Below, piece by piece: positions 60,999 through 64,000 of a stretch of DNA of 64,000 bases. A program made the translations under genes and the position numbers. Location: the NCBI RefSeq assembly GCF_027744825.2, contig NC_071335.1, positions 30,269,501-30,333,500 of the forward strand, given 5' to 3'. How positions within the stretch are numbered: the first letter of the stretch is position 1; every line of letters starts with the position of its first letter. The notes under the pieces were generated by a model that saw nothing but the letters and a program-made list of their open reading frames with translations, was not told where the DNA came from and did not search any database. This DNA comes from Synchiropus splendidus. Taxonomy: Eukaryota; Chordata; Actinopteri; Syngnathiformes; Callionymidae.

Positions 60999-63017
60999 AT
61001 GAGCGCTCATCTGGACGATGAGTTCGAAGATGCGCCTGATGTTGAACCGCTAGAACCGACCCTGAAGAATATCATCGAGCAGAAGTCGTTGAAATGGATT
61101 TTTGTCGGTGGGAAAGGTGGTGTTGGGAAAACTACGTGCAGGTGGGTTCGCGAGAACACTCTCGTTAGCCTTAAATGCTATGCCGCTAGCCTGCAGAGCT
61201 AGTGCTGACACATTCAAATGACAGGCAGTTGCTAAGCGGTGCTAACGTGCGTTAGCCACCTGTCATACACGTTTGCGACTTCCAAGAGTACATTGATAGG
61301 ATCTTTAATATTCAGGTTTGTGAAGAACCGATGTTATCCGTCAAACGGTTACAATTTTGTTGGTAACGTTCGTTAAATATGACAAAAATAGTGTCACAGC
61401 AAGCCAAGTAGCATTTAGCTGTCAACAGATGAATGTTGTGGCTGCTTTCAACAAAATGGAGGATTTTCTGGAAATATTAATGCACACTGTGTGTTTGGAT
61501 TTTTAAGTAATTTCAATTGTTAGATTTTATGGTTTTCAAGAAGAGAATAAGTGTCAAAATTGCACTAAGAACCTAAGACCTCCTGTATCTGTTTTATCTT
61601 AAATATAGTGAATTGTACCTTTGCAACAGTTTATAATAACAAACGTTTGTGTCTACTTTTCCTCAGTTGCAGTTTAGCTGTCCAGCTTGCTGCTGTCAGA
61701 GAGAGTGTCCTCATTATTTCGACAGATCCAGCTCATAACATCTCTGATGCTTTTGACCAAAAGTTTTCTAAGGTGCCTACAAAAGTCAAGGGCTATGACA
61801 ACCTCTTTGCCATGGTGAGTGTGTTCCCGCAAAATGCATTTACTAGCATTGACTTTGTGTAAAAAGCATTGGAGAACTGTATTTTACACTGCCTTTCCTT
61901 TGTGCAGCATATTACTAAAAGGTTTTATTTAAAATTGCAGGAGATCGACCCAAGTCTGGGAGTGGCAGAGCTGCCCGATGAGTTCTTTGAGGAGGACAAC
62001 ATGCTTAGCATGGGCAAAAAAATGATGCAGGAGGCCATGAGCGCCTTTCCGGGCATCGATGAAGCGATGAGCTACGCCGAAGTCATGAGGTTGGCCCAGT
62101 TTTTACTCAATTCACCCTCTGTTCTATTCAGTAATTCTAAATTGACTCCCACTTTTTTGGTAGATAACTTTACATGAAAGGCTAGGTTTGAGTCAAGTTT
62201 AAAGTCACACCATTAATCGTTTAAAGAAGCACTATTGTGCTCTTCCATGTTTGAAGCGTGATTTACAGTTTTAGTGTATTGAAATGTTAGCTCAACATGC
62301 TGTAGAATGTAGGGAAAAGAAGAAGTTTGTGCATCAGCATCTCATTTGGGAGGGAGTGTGACGAGGTTTGGGGATCACATGTAGAAAAAAAATGCTGCAT
62401 TGTATCACTTTGTTTTCATTAACAGCACCATCGGTTAAGCTTCTTAATGCTCTGGGGTTTTCTATTTTAGAGCCGTCAATACTGTAAAAGCGGCTACTGA
62501 TTTCTGTTGTCTAAAGTGAACTTTAACTGAATATAACTCAATAAATACAATAATTTAGCATGTTGGTTTGATCTGAGGAGACTTAATATGAGATTCCGTG
62601 ACCAAAGAATTAAAAAAATGGCAATTATGCGATTAAAACTGCCATGGTTTATGGAATTTCAAAAAAGTTGTCTCTCAGGTTGGTGAAGGGAATGAACTTC
62701 TCTGTGGTGGTGTTCGATACTGCCCCCACTGGTCATACACTGCGACTGCTCAACTTCCCGACTATCGTGGAACGTGGCCTCGGTCGCCTCATGCAGATCA
62801 AGAACCAGATAAGTCCATTTATCTCTCAGGTGAGGAAGAAAAGAATTGTGTGTGTAGAAATAACATCATTCCGTTTCTTAGTTATTCTCATGTCATTTAT
62901 TGTATCCAGATGTGCAACATGCTGGGCTTGGGTGACATGAATGCAGATCAGCTGGCATCAAAGCTGGAGGAGACTCTGCCGGTCATCCGCTCTGTCAGTG
63001 AGCAGTTCAAGGACCCG
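60999..63017 (+). CDS. get3: GET3/ASNA1 ATPase (TRC40), 5' part, 3' end outside the window
   Basis: GET3 is a cytosolic dimeric ATPase that receives newly made tail-anchored membrane proteins and delivers them to the ER receptor WRB-CAML. Exons: 60999-61141, 61667-61814, 61941-62089, 62679-62829, 62910-63017, giving 233 codons of an expected roughly 340. The product begins [20 protein letters not shown]. The deviant Walker A P-loop [10 protein letters not shown] is at residues 37-46, and the switch I motif STDPAHN puts the catalytic aspartate at about 68. The switch II motif DTAPTGHT is in exon 4. The substrate-groove helices ([19 protein letters not shown] and [16 protein letters not shown]) are intact. 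Phase is continuous; exon 5 ends after FKDP, and the following EQTTF exon is not seen before position 64000. The exon 3 donor (AG, then GTTGGC) is weaker than the others. Confidence 0.97.
61142..61666 (+). other. get3 introns over 300 bp
   Basis: The coordinates given are intron 1. Intron 3 (62090-62678) is also empty as far as I can see. The sequence after exon 5 (63018-64000) is intron 5, incomplete, holding a small MITE and an unassigned minus-strand ORF at its right end. Confidence 0.8.
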
Positions 63018-63116
63018 GTAAGACTCACACGTCCACTCATCCTGGATATGTCTCTGACTCATGTACACCTGTCCTCATGTGCTTAAAAAAAGTTCTGCTA
63101 AGAGAGCAAAACAGTC

Positions 63117-63328
63117 TTAACCCTTTGGGCACCAGTTGCAAAATTGTGTAATACGCTATGGCTACCACCGGGTGGCGTCATAATATTCAAATTAGATGAG
63201 TGAACGTACTTCCTTCACTTTCAGTCACACTGAAGATCCTTCTGTACGCCTTCAAGTTACAGCCTTTTGTTATACTGATATCGTAGTCCAATATTTTCTT
63301 GACAAAAAAATGGTGCCTAAAGCATTAA
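63117..63328. mobile_element. piggyBac-type MITE with TTAA target duplications
   Basis: TTAA at 63117-63120 is followed by CCCTTTGGGCACC (63121-63133). At the other side GGTGCCTAAAGCA (63312-63324) is followed by TTAA (63325-63328). The two 13-bp ends are inverted repeats agreeing at 10 of 13 positions. TTAA duplication and ends starting CCC are hallmarks of the piggyBac superfamily. The 204-bp interior has no coding capacity. It lies in get3 intron 5. Confidence 0.65.
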
Positions 63329-64000
63329 AATAAGAAAATATTCTCCCATGTAGGTGACCAGCTCCAATATACATCCAGCATATGTGGCAGTGGATTTTGT
63401 GCACTTCATTACCATCTACTGGTCTCAGATTATAGTGGCTCTGTGATGGAGCACAAACGTGAATAGTTACATTCTTTAGCCACTTCAACATATAGGGCAA
63501 TAGGTGAGGTGTTATGATATTCATGTCACTAAATCAATAAATGTATTGTTTTTTTTAGTTCACTCAACTTAAAAATTGTGTAACTCAGATTAAATTGTTA
63601 AAAACGTTTTTGGTTTACTCTCATTTGAAAATGGCATTTTGTAGCTACATTTTATAGCTACAGTGTATATATATTTTTTTGTGTGTCAAATTTAGTCGCT
63701 TACTTTGACACTTAGCATCAAACCCTTTATAATAATCATTGAATGTGGCATTGAGCTCTTTCTGTGACATAACTTCAAGGACGTTCTGACGCCCTCTGGG
63801 ATGTATATATGCAAACAGCGTTGGATACACAAAGATAGTTCCTCCATGTATGCACATCATGGACGTGAAAGTCTCTCCTGTCAGTCTGAATCCGTTTGCA
63901 TTTGGATGCAAGAGGACATAACGTCGTAATAGTCTCAATGTAAAGTAGTGAAATACATGTTTCATGGTTATTGTGATCATCTAGTCGCTTTTGTTTGGGG

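Overview
The window is nuclear DNA from a ray-finned (teleost) fish. The genes have many short exons with standard vertebrate splice sites, the proteins are close to human and fish orthologs, and fish-type LINE relics and DNA-transposon fragments lie between the exons. I cannot name the species. All exon boundaries were read by eye from splice consensus, phase continuity and recalled family sequences; no alignment or transcript data were available.

Layout from left to right. (1) Positions 18-8165, minus strand: the 5' part of huntingtin (htt), exons 1-19 in compact form, with the 3' part beyond the left edge. The N-terminus has only four glutamines and no proline-rich tract. Intron 12 holds a candidate extra 162-bp in-frame exon. 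(2) Positions 8166-11594: htt promoter side and the probable 3' UTR of the next gene. (3) Positions 11595-51236, minus strand: a complete G protein-coupled receptor kinase 4 gene (grk4), 16 coding exons and 576 codons, with a 15.5-kb first intron full of repeat relics. grk4 directly upstream of htt on the same strand matches the arrangement on human 4p16.3. (4) Positions 51237-54014: intergenic space between the head-to-head grk4 and tom1 starts. (5) Positions 54015-59544, plus strand: a complete TOM1-family gene (VHS and GAT domains), 15 coding exons and 487 codons. (6) Positions 60999-63017, plus strand: the first five coding exons of get3 (asna1), the ATPase that targets tail-anchored proteins, with the 3' part beyond the right edge.

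These are independent housekeeping or signalling genes, not an operon. Huntingtin is a HEAT-repeat scaffold, GRK4 phosphorylates active receptors, TOM1 sorts ubiquitinated endosomal cargo, and GET3 delivers tail-anchored proteins to the ER. Only the htt-grk4 pair is a recognised conserved linkage.

The most interesting signals are the candidate htt exon 12b, which sits exactly at the junction encoding the caspase-6 site; a short upstream ORF overlapping the htt start codon; a GC-AG intron in grk4 leading to a GRK6A-like C-terminus; a small piggyBac-type MITE in get3; and a 932-bp non-autonomous DNA element with terminal inverted repeats in grk4 intron 1. I found no evidence of a wholly new multi-gene system.
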